This document shows, piece after piece, positions 1 through 8,057 of a stretch of 64,000 nucleotides of DNA; position 1 is the first letter of the stretch, and each line of letters starts with the position of its first letter. The stretch is from the NCBI RefSeq assembly GCF_001243895.1, contig NZ_LN851186.1, forward strand, positions 797,048-861,047, given 5' to 3'. The position numbers and the translations under genes were made by a program. Source of the stretch: Bacillus testis (lineage in GTDB: Bacteria; Bacillota; Bacilli; Bacillales; DSM-1321). Below the pieces are notes generated by a model, which saw nothing but the letters and a program-made list of their open reading frames with translations, ran no database searches and had not been told where the DNA came from.

Positions 1-21
1 GATATATGGAAATATATGTTT

Positions 22-50
22 TTGAAAGCGGATTATACGCGTGCTATAAT
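22..50 (+). promoter_or_regulatory. Sigma-A promoter of the mannose PTS operon, with a cre-like half site
   Basis: TTGAAA at 22-27 and TATAAT at 45-50 are 17 bases apart, and TG at 42-43 makes an extended -10. Transcription would start near 57 and leave a leader of about 258 nt before the IIAB start. The first eight bases of a CcpA cre (TGAAAGCG, from 23) overlap the -35, but the second half of the cre does not match, so catabolite repression is only a suggestion. The leader holds no gene I can support. Confidence 0.6.
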
Positions 51-314
51 CACTGTGAAAATTGGTTGAAGTTTTAGAAAAGAAGGTCTAATTAACCATC
101 ATCTTTATTTTTTTACCTATTACTTATTCGAGCAGGCATGAGTAAGAAGTATGGATTGATGAGAAGAATGGGCATTTATATCTGTATCTTCATTTTATCG
201 CCTTTTTATTTATGCTTTTTATCGGTTATGTAATCGGTTACGGATGGTTAGAAAACACATCTATTAAACTAGGCGTGTTTGTTCGATTGTAACAATATTC
301 AAGGAGGTAAAAAG

Positions 315-1286
315 ATGGTAGGGATTATCATTGCTAGTCACGGCGAATTTGCTAATGGTATCTTGCAATCTGGAGAGATGATCTTTGGAGCACAAGAAAA
401 TGTTAAAGCTGTTACATTAATGCCTAGCGAAGGACCTGATGATGTAAAGGCAAAAATGAAAGAAGCAATCGCATCTTTCGATAACCAAGATGAAGTATTA
501 TTCTTAGTCGATCTTTGGGGTGGTACTCCTTTCAACCAAGCCAATAGCTTGTTTGAAGAACACAAGGACAAGTGGGCAATCGTTGCTGGCATGAACTTGC
601 CAATGTTGATTGAAGCTTTTGCATCACGTTTTTCAATGAACACAGCGCATGAAATTGCTGCACAAATCCTCGGTGCTGCTAAAGAAGGAGTCAAAGTAAG
701 ACCTGAAGAATTAGAACCAGCAGAAACTGCTGCACCGGCTGGCCAACAATCAGCAGCAGCAGGTGCCCCAGGTAAATTTGAATATGTTTTAGCGCGCATC
801 GACTCTCGTTTACTTCACGGTCAAGTAGCGACTGCTTGGACAAAAGCTACACATCCTACTCGTATCATTGTTGTATCTGATGCAGTAGCAAAGGATGATC
901 TTCGTAAGAAATTAATTCAACAGGCTGCACCACCAGGAGTAAAGGCGCACGTTGTTCCTATACATAAAATGATTGAACTTGCAAAAGACGATCAACACTT
1001 CGGCGGCCAACGCGCACTACTTCTTTTTGAAAACCCGCAAGATGTCCTAAGAGCGGTTGAAGGCGGCGTTCCATTGGATACGATCAATGTTGGTTCTATG
1101 GCACACTCACCTGGTAAAGTTCAACCAAATAAGGTTTTGGCATTCAACCAAGATGATGTTGAAACTTTTGCAAAATTAAAAGAACAAGGTTTGAAATTCG
1201 ATGTCCGTAAAGTTCCGAATGATTCAAAAGGAAACATGGACGAAATTATTAAGAAGGCTCAAGAAGAGTTGAATAAACAAAAATAA
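315..1286 (+). CDS. manX: PTS mannose-family IIAB component
   Basis: Cytoplasmic phosphotransfer subunit of a mannose/fructose/sorbose-type PTS permease; it passes phosphate from HPr to the incoming sugar. The 323 residues show an N-terminal IIA domain with phospho-acceptor His9 in IIASHGEFANG, an Ala/Pro/Gln-rich linker at about 130-153, and a IIB domain with the second phospho-His168 in RIDSRLLHGQV. The start is ATG 315, seven bases after AAGGAGG (301-307); a longer reading from 279 has no ribosome binding site. It is first of three genes (IIAB-IIC-IID) with gaps of 31 and 21 bases. The fused IIAB, as in Listeria and lactic acid bacteria ManL, usually carries mannose or glucose, but the substrate cannot be read from sequence. 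Confidence 0.93.
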   Translation: MVGIIIASHGEFANGILQSGEMIFGAQENVKAVTLMPSEGPDDVKAKMKEAIASFDNQDEVLFLVDLWGGTPFNQANSLFEEHKDKWAIVAGMNLPMLIEAFASRFSMNTAHEIAAQILGAAKEGVKVRPEELEPAETAAPAGQQSAAAGAPGKFEYVLARIDSRLLHGQVATAWTKATHPTRIIVVSDAVAKDDLRKKLIQQAAPPGVKAHVVPIHKMIELAKDDQHFGGQRALLLFENPQDVLRAVEGGVPLDTINVGSMAHSPGKVQPNKVLAFNQDDVETFAKLKEQGLKFDVRKVPNDSKGNMDEIIKKAQEELNKQK

Positions 1287-1317
1287 TCAGCTGTATAAAA
1301 AGGGAGGATGAATCATC

Positions 1318-2124
1318 ATGGATTTGACTATTATTCAAATAATATTAGTCGTATTCGTAGCATTTTTAGCTGGTGTAGAAGGAATTTTAGATGAATTCCA
1401 CTTCCATCAGCCAATCATTGCATGTACGTTAATAGGCTTAGTTACAGGAGAACTCGTACCTTGTCTGATCTTAGGCGGAACGCTTCAAATGATCGCTTTA
1501 GGTTGGGCAAACATTGGAGCTGCCGTAGCACCGGATGCTGCGTTGGCATCAGTTGCATCTGCTATTATTTTAGTTTTAAGTGGACAAGGCCAAGATGGTA
1601 TTTCTTCTGCAATCGCGATTGCTGTACCACTTGCAGTTGCAGGGCTATTATTGACAATTATTTGCCGTACTATTGCGACAGCATTCGTTCACTTTATGGA
1701 TGCTGCAGCTCAAGAAGGAAACTTCAAAGTAGTGGAATTTTGGCACGTTGCTGCTATCTGCATGCAAGGATTACGTATTGCAATCCCAGCTGCATTGATC
1801 TTAGCAATTGGTGCTGGTCCGGTTCGAAACATGCTTGAATCTATGCCAATGTGGTTGACAGACGGTTTGGCAATCGGCGGTGGCATGGTTGTAGCTGTTG
1901 GTTATGCAATGGTTATTAACATGATGGCAACAAAAGAAGTATGGCCATTTTTTGCAATTGGTTTCGTATTAGCAACAGTTACAGAAATCACACTTATCGG
2001 CTTGGGTGCTATCGGTGTGGCTCTTGCCCTCATCTATTTAGCTCTTTCTAAACAAGGCGGTTCAGGTAATGGCGGAAACGGTAACACCGGTGATCCATTA
2101 GGCGCTATTATCGATAATTACTAA
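1318..2124 (+). CDS. manY: PTS mannose-family IIC membrane component
   Basis: Integral membrane subunit that together with IID forms the sugar channel of the mannose-type PTS. The 268-residue sequence is hydrophobic almost throughout, with several predicted membrane helices, and begins with the typical IIC pattern (helix, then an acidic GVEGILDEF motif near residue 20). The C-terminus is Gly/Asn-rich (GNGGNGN), a common feature of this subunit. Length fits the family (about 260-270). The ATG follows GGGAGG at a normal distance. It lies between IIAB and IID in one operon. Confidence 0.93.
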   Translation: MDLTIIQIILVVFVAFLAGVEGILDEFHFHQPIIACTLIGLVTGELVPCLILGGTLQMIALGWANIGAAVAPDAALASVASAIILVLSGQGQDGISSAIAIAVPLAVAGLLLTIICRTIATAFVHFMDAAAQEGNFKVVEFWHVAAICMQGLRIAIPAALILAIGAGPVRNMLESMPMWLTDGLAIGGGMVVAVGYAMVINMMATKEVWPFFAIGFVLATVTEITLIGLGAIGVALALIYLALSKQGGSGNGGNGNTGDPLGAIIDNY

Positions 2125-2145
2125 GGAGAAGGAGGAGGACAAAAA

Positions 2146-3057
2146 ATGGAAAAACAATTGAGATTATCCAAAAAAGATCGTTTATCTGTTTGGTGGCGTT
2201 CAACATTCATTCAAGGTTCTTGGAACTATGAACGTATGCAAAACGGTGGTTGGGCATATGCAATGATTCCTGCTATCAAAAGATTATATAAAACAAAAGA
2301 AGACCGTTCTGCTGCACTAAAACGTCACTTAGAATTCTTTAATACTCATCCGTATGTAGCATCACCTATTCTCGGTGTAACTTTAGCGCTTGAAGAAGAC
2401 CGTGCAAATGGTGCGCCAGTTGACGATGTAGCTATTCAAGGGGTTAAAGTCGGAATGATGGGACCTCTAGCAGGGATCGGCGACCCAGTTTTCTGGTTCA
2501 CAATTAAGCCAATCCTTGGTGCGTTAGCAGCTTCGCTTGCTATGACTGGTAACATTCTTGGACCGATTCTTTACTTCGTTTTATGGAATCTTATCCGTAT
2601 GGGATTCACTTGGTATACGCAGGAATTTGGTTACAAAGCTGGATCGAAAATCACAGACGACTTATCTGGCGGATTACTTCGAGATATTACCAAAGGTGCT
2701 TCGATACTGGGTATGTTTATCCTTGGTGCATTAGTTAACCGTTGGGTATCCATCAAGTTTACGCCAACGGTATCATCCGTCCAACTTGATGATGGCGCCT
2801 ATATCGATTGGGATAAATTGCCTTCAGGATCAGAAGGCGTAAAAACGGCGTTAGAACAGCAGGCATCTGGTCTTTCGTTAAGTGATATTAAAGTAACCAC
2901 TTTACAAGATAATTTAGATAGTTTAATCCCTGGTTTAGCTGCATTGCTGTTAACATTACTTTGCATGTGGCTGCTTAAGAAGAAAGTTTCTCCAATCATT
3001 ATGATTCTTGGATTATTCGTGGTTGGTGTTGTGTTCCACGTACTGAACATAATGTAA
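2146..3057 (+). CDS. manZ: PTS mannose-family IID membrane component
   Basis: Second membrane subunit of the mannose-type permease. The 303 residues start with a soluble amphipathic part (LSKKDRLSVWWRS, then SWNYERMQNGGWAYAM), which is typical of IID, followed by the conserved GPLAGIGDPVFW segment and C-terminal membrane helices. AGGAGAAGGAGGAGG precedes the ATG. It ends the operon: a strong stem-loop terminator begins about 60 bases after the stop codon. No man regulator (ManR/LevR) or ManO-like gene lies beside it in this window. Confidence 0.93.
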   Translation: MEKQLRLSKKDRLSVWWRSTFIQGSWNYERMQNGGWAYAMIPAIKRLYKTKEDRSAALKRHLEFFNTHPYVASPILGVTLALEEDRANGAPVDDVAIQGVKVGMMGPLAGIGDPVFWFTIKPILGALAASLAMTGNILGPILYFVLWNLIRMGFTWYTQEFGYKAGSKITDDLSGGLLRDITKGASILGMFILGALVNRWVSIKFTPTVSSVQLDDGAYIDWDKLPSGSEGVKTALEQQASGLSLSDIKVTTLQDNLDSLIPGLAALLLTLLCMWLLKKKVSPIIMILGLFVVGVVFHVLNIM

Positions 3058-3116
3058 TAAAGACTCTAGATCAGGCTTTGTTCAAAGATCAAATGTAAGC
3101 CTGTTAATCAAATGGG

Positions 3117-3164
3117 AAAGCACCTCCTGGTATGAACCAATCATTTATGGAGGTGCTTTTCTTA
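3117..3164 (+). terminator. Rho-independent terminator of the mannose PTS operon
   Basis: The arms AAAGCACCTCC (3117-3127) and GGAGGTGCTTT (3149-3159) pair over 11 bp, with a 21-base loop and a following T-rich run. Confidence 0.85.
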
Positions 3165-3285
3165 TGCCGTTACAAAGCTAATCATTAGACCTGTTACGCT
3201 ATATATAAGTAAGATGGAATTTGAAGTCCATTACAAGAGACAATCGTTTTAACTGAAAATAGTAAATAGGATTTAGGAGGCTGCT

Positions 3286-4302
3286 ATGCTTACTATTGGT
3301 TATATTGGAAATGGGAAAAGCACTAACAGATATCATTTGCCATTCGTACTGCTAAGAGAGAATATAAAGGTAAAGACAATTTATCAAAGAAATTCTGATC
3401 ATGAAAGTTGGGATCGGATTGCAGGGATCCATTATACGTCCAATTTAGACGAACTTTTAAATGACAAGGAAATACAACTCATTGTGGTTTGTACAAAACA
3501 TGACAGTCATTATGAATACGCTAAATTAGTATTAGAACATAATAAAAACTGTTTGGTTGAAAAGCCTTTTATGGAAACTACCGAGCAGGCAAAAGAAATA
3601 TTTGCAATCGCAAAAGAGAAAGGATTAATTGTTCAGGCGTACCAAAATAGACGTTTTGATAGTGATTTTTTAACCGTTCAAAAGGTCATAGAAGAAGGGA
3701 AATTAGGGGATTTACTGGAAGTTGAAATGCATTATGATTATTTTCGTCCCGAAGTACCCGAGTCCATTCATACTTCTGATCCTGCTTTGTCGTTTTTATA
3801 CGGACATGGCTGCCATACATTGGATCAGGTGATCAGCTATTTCGGCAAGCCCGAACATATCCATTATGATGTAAGGCAATTATTGGGACAAGGAAGAATG
3901 AACGATTATTTTGATTTGGATCTATACTATGGTGGATTAAAAGTTTCTGTAAAATCCAGCTATTTTAGACTTAAAGAAAGACCAAGCTTCGTGGTTCATG
4001 GCAAAAAGGGATGCTTTGTGAAAGAGACCAAAGACCGTCAGGAAGAACACTTAAAATTATTTTACATGCCTGGCAATAAAGACTTTGGAATCGATACACT
4101 AAAACATTATGGTGTTCTGACCTATATTGATGAGGAAGGTACAATTCACGAAGAAAAAGTGAAATCGGTCAATGGCGATTATGGAAGAGTATATGATGAT
4201 TTATATGAAGCCATCATGAATGACAAAGATAAAACGATTACAGATGAACAGACATTGCTGCAAATGGAGATATTAGAAACGGGCATTAAAAATATAAAGT
4301 GA
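3286..4302 (+). CDS. Gfo/Idh/MocA-family NAD(P)-dependent oxidoreductase
   Basis: Predicted soluble dehydrogenase of 338 residues. The N-terminal Rossmann fold begins LTIGYIGNGKSTNRYH, a variant of the family GxGxx motif, and is followed by VVCTKHDSHYEYA and the family signature LVEKPFMETTEQA (the EKP lysine). The C-terminal half matches the substrate-binding domain and carries YGHGCHTLDQVISYFG with the usual HxxD arrangement. The start has AGGAGG six bases upstream. It stands alone, downstream of the PTS terminator and on the same strand. Substrate is unknown; many relatives act on sugars or inositols. A link to the PTS sugar is only a guess from position. Confidence 0.85.
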   Translation: MLTIGYIGNGKSTNRYHLPFVLLRENIKVKTIYQRNSDHESWDRIAGIHYTSNLDELLNDKEIQLIVVCTKHDSHYEYAKLVLEHNKNCLVEKPFMETTEQAKEIFAIAKEKGLIVQAYQNRRFDSDFLTVQKVIEEGKLGDLLEVEMHYDYFRPEVPESIHTSDPALSFLYGHGCHTLDQVISYFGKPEHIHYDVRQLLGQGRMNDYFDLDLYYGGLKVSVKSSYFRLKERPSFVVHGKKGCFVKETKDRQEEHLKLFYMPGNKDFGIDTLKHYGVLTYIDEEGTIHEEKVKSVNGDYGRVYDDLYEAIMNDKDKTITDEQTLLQMEILETGIKNIK

Positions 4303-4833
4303 AAAAAACCGCTAAGCGGCTATAACTCTCTATTCTAGGGGGCTAAGGCCGCTTACCTCATATTAAGTGTCCCCGCAAATTGTAGCTGTAACTAATCCTT
4401 GAACCCACCAGCACCCAGTATGTTGTCAATTACACCCACATATGGTGAGTGTGTGGCACACATTGTATTGTAATAAGGCAGAGCCCTCTGAATAATAGGG
4501 GGTGCTGCCTTTTTATATTTCTTACAAGGCATTTAGATGTGTCTTCGGTGTGAAAGCAATTTTCACTCAAACCAATAGAGCATTCGCCACCTTTGGTTGT
4601 AACCCTTCTATTAATGTATCTCCGTTAAGATGTAACTTCCGCATCATTTAAAGGAATATAGAGACTTAGTATGATTAAAAGTCTTGAAGAAATTTTACTA
4701 AAAACTAAGGAAAATGTACTGTTTTTCAGAGGATAATGCTTTGTTGTTGGATATAATTTCCATAAAATGTAGAATAAAGAATAAAAGCACTATATATTTT
4801 AGGCCTTATTGCGGCATAGAAGGGATGTTTGCT
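4303..4833. other. Intergenic region with hairpin and orphan terminator
   Basis: No supported gene. An 8-bp inverted repeat (TAAGCGGC at 4313-4320, GCCGCTTA at 4348-4355) lies just after the oxidoreductase stop and has no T-run on the plus strand. A complete terminator at 4475-4516 has no recognisable gene in front of it, so the 100 bases before it could encode a small RNA or be the remains of a gene. The 200 bases before the lipoprotein gene are AT-rich and presumably contain its promoter. Confidence 0.5.
4457..4521 (+). repeat. Terminator-containing direct repeat, copy A
   Basis: About 65 bases: CACACAT, a spacer, AATAAGGCAG, an imperfect GC-rich stem, GGGGG, CTGCC, a T-run and TTTC. It aligns by eye with 6291-6354, differing at scattered bases and by small gaps. 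The hairpin AAGGCAG...CTGCCTT with its T-run (4475-4516) is itself a convincing terminator. Both copies point the same way and bracket the lipoprotein gene. Confidence 0.65.
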
Positions 4834-6243
4834 ATGGTTCAAAGAAAAAGCATATTATTTTTTGTGGCCATGTGGTTATGCCTGTTATTGGCAGCATGCG
4901 GTTCTGAAGAATCAAAGGGTGAAAAAACAGCGGGAAAGGCAGAATCCAAAGAAGAATCAAAGACAGAATCAAAGACAGAAGCAAAAAAGATGGATCATCA
5001 AGCTGATGAACAAGAAAATGCAGAGGATATGAAGGTGGCTTTAACGATTGAGGAAATTACCGCAGAAGAAGGGGGCAAATACGCCGGGAACCGATACAAC
5101 GAGCCGGTTGTAAACCGAAATCTGGATGCGAAAAGTTTCCAAGACAAAGATAGTTTCCAAGTATATAACTATTTGTTAAGCATCTTAAATGAAGGTCCGA
5201 CATACAAAGAATTTGTGAGATTTTTTGAGGAATTCAATCCAACCATTGAAACAGCACTGACAGAAACACCAGAAGGAGCGAAAGTTGGCCAGTCAGCTAC
5301 AGAAGGCGGGCAAAAGAATATTGCCATCCTATTGGATGCAAGCGGAAGCATGGCGGCAAAAGTAGGCAGCAAGACAAAAATGGAGACAGCGAAGGCAGCT
5401 ATCCAAACTTTTTTATCTTCCATGCCAGAGGGGATCAACGTGTCTTTACGTGTTTATGGCCACAAAGGAAGCAATAATGACAGTGATAAGAAGCTTTCTT
5501 GTGATAGCACGGAGCTAATCTATGACTTAAAGCCGTATAATGAAGCTAATTTTAAGGGTAGCCTGAATACATTTAAACCTACAGGATGGACTCCGATTGC
5601 CAAAGCCATTAATGAAACCAAAAAGGATTTTGAGAAAATGGGAGGTAGTGGAGAGAACATCATTTATGTTGTCAGCGACGGCATCGAAACCTGTGATGGA
5701 GATCCGGTAAAAGCTGCAAAGGAACTCCATGATTCCAATATTAAGGCAGTTGTAAACATCATTGGTTTTGATGTAGACAATAAAGGCCAAAAACAACTAT
5801 TAGCCGTTGCCGAGGCGGGCGGCGGTTCATTTAAAACAGTCAACACAGCTGAACAATTCAATAACATTTGGGAAAAAGAACGAGTTCGTTTATACAATGA
5901 ATGGAGCAGATGGAGTGCAGAAAATTATAATCAAGTAGCAGGCGAGTCTTCCGATAAGCTTAACGAATTGTATAAACAAAAAAGTGATTTTACAAATTTG
6001 TTCTATGAGGAACAGAACAGATTATCGAAAGCTGTCTACTATCTTCGTAACCATGAACAAATATCTTCGGAAACGAGTGATGAAGTCAGAAGTCTGATAA
6101 AACAACGCAGAGAGATCCTCGAAGATTATAGCAAAGAAGACGTACGCGGATTGATTGAACAGCTCGAAGATGAGAGTAAACGCGTTAAAAAGGAAATTGA
6201 AGAAAAAGGCAAAGAAAAGAAAAAACAGTATAACAATAGTTGA
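4834..6243 (+). CDS. von Willebrand factor A domain lipoprotein
   Basis: Predicted lipid-anchored extracytoplasmic protein of 469 residues. The signal peptide ends in a lipobox (LLLAAC, Cys22) and is followed by a highly charged Lys/Glu/Ser linker. A VWA domain carries the MIDAS metal site: DASGS at 168-172, the downstream Thr in PTGWTPIAKA, and VSDGIETCDGD. The last 100 residues are charged and probably coiled-coil. ATG 4834 is chosen because AAGGG lies nine bases upstream and the signal peptide then has a normal length; readings from 4714 or 4825 lack a spaced ribosome binding site. Function unknown: VWA lipoproteins usually bind ligands or assemble surface complexes. It stands alone between two near-identical terminators. 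Confidence 0.85.
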   Translation: MVQRKSILFFVAMWLCLLLAACGSEESKGEKTAGKAESKEESKTESKTEAKKMDHQADEQENAEDMKVALTIEEITAEEGGKYAGNRYNEPVVNRNLDAKSFQDKDSFQVYNYLLSILNEGPTYKEFVRFFEEFNPTIETALTETPEGAKVGQSATEGGQKNIAILLDASGSMAAKVGSKTKMETAKAAIQTFLSSMPEGINVSLRVYGHKGSNNDSDKKLSCDSTELIYDLKPYNEANFKGSLNTFKPTGWTPIAKAINETKKDFEKMGGSGENIIYVVSDGIETCDGDPVKAAKELHDSNIKAVVNIIGFDVDNKGQKQLLAVAEAGGGSFKTVNTAEQFNNIWEKERVRLYNEWSRWSAENYNQVAGESSDKLNELYKQKSDFTNLFYEEQNRLSKAVYYLRNHEQISSETSDEVRSLIKQRREILEDYSKEDVRGLIEQLEDESKRVKKEIEEKGKEKKKQYNNS

Positions 6244-6290
6244 TGTGTGTTCTGGTTTAAAAACAACATCTGATATTTAGAAAATGACAT

Positions 6291-6354
6291 CACACATATT
6301 TTGAAATAAGGCAGCCAGCCCTCGGATAAGGGGGCACTGCCTTTTTTATGTTTC
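6291..6354 (+). repeat. Terminator-containing direct repeat, copy B
   Basis: This is the partner of 4457-4521. It starts about 50 bases after the lipoprotein stop codon. Its hairpin AAGGCAG...CTGCCTT plus a six-T run (6308-6347) is the likely terminator of that gene. Confidence 0.65.
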
Positions 6355-6558
6355 GTGCGGTATAGGTATCTTTATCAAAAATGTCTCTTTGAATCGCTTA
6401 AGATGTTTCTTACAGTTCTTTTGTTGAACTGGTTAATTATTGGTTTGCTAATTGCTGTTATGCTTTGGGCTTTCAAAAATCATGCTGTTAAGGCAATGTG
6501 GAAATATTACTTGGCCGGGTGCTGTTTTTGCACGGAGTATATGGTAAAGAGAAAATAA
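6355..6558 (+). CDS. Doubtful small ORF with one hydrophobic segment
   Basis: An open frame of 67 codons from GTG 6355, or 52 codons from ATG 6400. It contains one strongly hydrophobic stretch (VLLLNWLIIGLLIAVML) followed by basic residues, as in a small single-span membrane peptide. Neither start has a convincing ribosome binding site, and the frame begins directly at the end of the repeat/terminator. I recognise no family. It may be chance or a remnant. Confidence 0.2.
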   Translation: MRYRYLYQKCLFESLKMFLTVLLLNWLIIGLLIAVMLWAFKNHAVKAMWKYYLAGCCFCTEYMVKRK

Positions 6559-6851
6559 TACGACAACTTTACATGGAGAGGTGGGCATGCTAGCTTATAT
6601 GGCCAAGGCCAAGCTTTTTGGCTATGGGATTCTTGGTCAAAACACTACCATTCAATATCTTGCAATACTTTTTTGAGAGAATTGGGTGGAGACACTTAAA
6701 CTCGGATGTAATGAGCACACCAAAACTTATATAGTTTGATAAAAAGTGGCCAAGCATGCTATAAGTGTAAAAGAGCATTATGCTTTATAATGTTGGGATA
6801 ATAAAGATAAGATTTGGTCTGATCCCATTATGAGAGGATTTGAAGTAGTGT
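6559..6851. other. Region without a supported gene
   Basis: The plus strand has a 28-codon ORF at 6586 with a plausible GGAGAGGTGGGC in front. It runs into TGA and continues in frame for about 19 codons to a TAG, which could be a decayed small gene, but I recognise nothing in it. TTTATAATG near 6783-6791 could be the -10 of the Dus-family gene. Confidence 0.3.
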
Positions 6852-7832
6852 ATGTTAGATAATTTTTGGCGCAATTTGCCACGGCCTTTTTTTATACTGG
6901 CTCCAATGGAAGAAGTGACGGATGTTGTTTTTCGTCATGTAGTGAGTGCAGCGGCCAGACCTGATGTGTTTTTCACAGAGTTTACAAACTCGGAGAGCTA
7001 TTGCCATCCTGAGGGGAAGCAAAGTGTGCGTGGACGTTTGACTTTTACAGAGGATGAACAACCAATAGTAGCCCATATATGGGGGGATAAGCCTGAAAAA
7101 TTCCGGCAAATGAGTATTGGTATGGCGAAGCAAGGATTTAAAGGGATTGATATTAATATGGGATGTCCTGTCCCTAATGTGGCAGGGGATGGAAAGGGAA
7201 GCGGCCTGATCCTTCGTCCCGAAGTGGCAGCAGAGTTAATCCAAGCAGCTAAAGCAGGGGGATTGCCTGTAAGTGTGAAGACAAGGCTTGGTTACACGGA
7301 GGTAGGCGAATGGCGCGAATGGCTTACACATATATTGAAACAAGACATTGCGAATCTTTCTATTCATTTGCGTACAAGAAAGGAAATGAGCCAGGTAGAT
7401 GCTCACTGGGAGCTTATTCCCGAGATTAAGAAACTGCGTGACGAGGTGGCGCCGGATACACTTTTAACGATCAATGGGGATATTCCTGACCATCAAACTG
7501 GCTTGAAGCTCGCTCACCAATACGGTATTGATGGAATTATGATTGGGCGAGGCATTTTTCATAATCCATTTGCCTTTGAAAAGGAGCCAAAAGAGCATGA
7601 TAGCAAGGAGCTGCTGGGTCTCTTAAGATTGCATTTGGATTTATATGATAAATATTCAAAGGAATTAGAGACGCGTCCTTTTACAGCTCTTCATCGCTTT
7701 TTTAAGATCTATGTCAAAGGATTTCGAGGGGCAAGTGGATTAAGAAATCAATTGATGAATACCAAGTCAACAAATGAAGTGCGTGCATTGCTCGATCACT
7801 TTGAGTCTCTTAATGGGATGGAGAAACAGTAG
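6852..7832 (+). CDS. tRNA-dihydrouridine synthase family protein
   Basis: FMN-dependent TIM-barrel enzyme, predicted to reduce a uridine of tRNA to dihydrouridine with NAD(P)H. The 326 residues open with [15 protein letters not shown], the Dus version of the APM-G-T motif. They carry the catalytic Cys105 in [15 protein letters not shown], and the C-terminal FMN-phosphate motif NGDIPD...[12 protein letters not shown]. The usual QGRTR-like segment appears as HLRTRKEM. It is a divergent member, not an obvious DusB; B. subtilis-type dus lies in a different context. Which uridine it modifies is not readable. It is monocistronic, with a terminator about 70 bases after the stop. Confidence 0.85.
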   Translation: MLDNFWRNLPRPFFILAPMEEVTDVVFRHVVSAAARPDVFFTEFTNSESYCHPEGKQSVRGRLTFTEDEQPIVAHIWGDKPEKFRQMSIGMAKQGFKGIDINMGCPVPNVAGDGKGSGLILRPEVAAELIQAAKAGGLPVSVKTRLGYTEVGEWREWLTHILKQDIANLSIHLRTRKEMSQVDAHWELIPEIKKLRDEVAPDTLLTINGDIPDHQTGLKLAHQYGIDGIMIGRGIFHNPFAFEKEPKEHDSKELLGLLRLHLDLYDKYSKELETRPFTALHRFFKIYVKGFRGASGLRNQLMNTKSTNEVRALLDHFESLNGMEKQ

Positions 7833-7898
7833 GAGTGTTCTTTAGTCACAATCAACAAATGTAGAGTGTCTGTCAAAATGAATGCTAAAATTAAAATG

Positions 7899-7942
7899 AA
7901 CCCTTGGAACTTGCGAAAATTTCGCATATCTAAGGGTTTTTC
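7899..7942 (+). terminator. Terminator after the Dus-family gene
   Basis: Outer stem AACCCTT/AAGGGTT encloses an inner TGCGAAA/TTTCGCA hairpin, followed by a T-run. Confidence 0.75.
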
Positions 7943-8057
7943 CATTATTTAGGATTAATTATCTATTATTTTATTATTCAAATAATTCTAATTATTCATG
8001 TTACTGCCTTCCCTCTATTCTATAATGAATAAAAATAGTCTAGTGGGAGGGAAAGTA

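Noticed and set aside
138..292. Hydrophobic reading FIGYVIGYGWL upstream of the PTS genes, reminiscent of EpuA-like small membrane proteins
   Set aside because: It has no start codon or ribosome binding site, and the match is only a few residues long.
6590..6778. Minus-strand 62-codon ORF upstream of the Dus-family gene
   Set aside because: No ribosome binding site and no coding-like composition.
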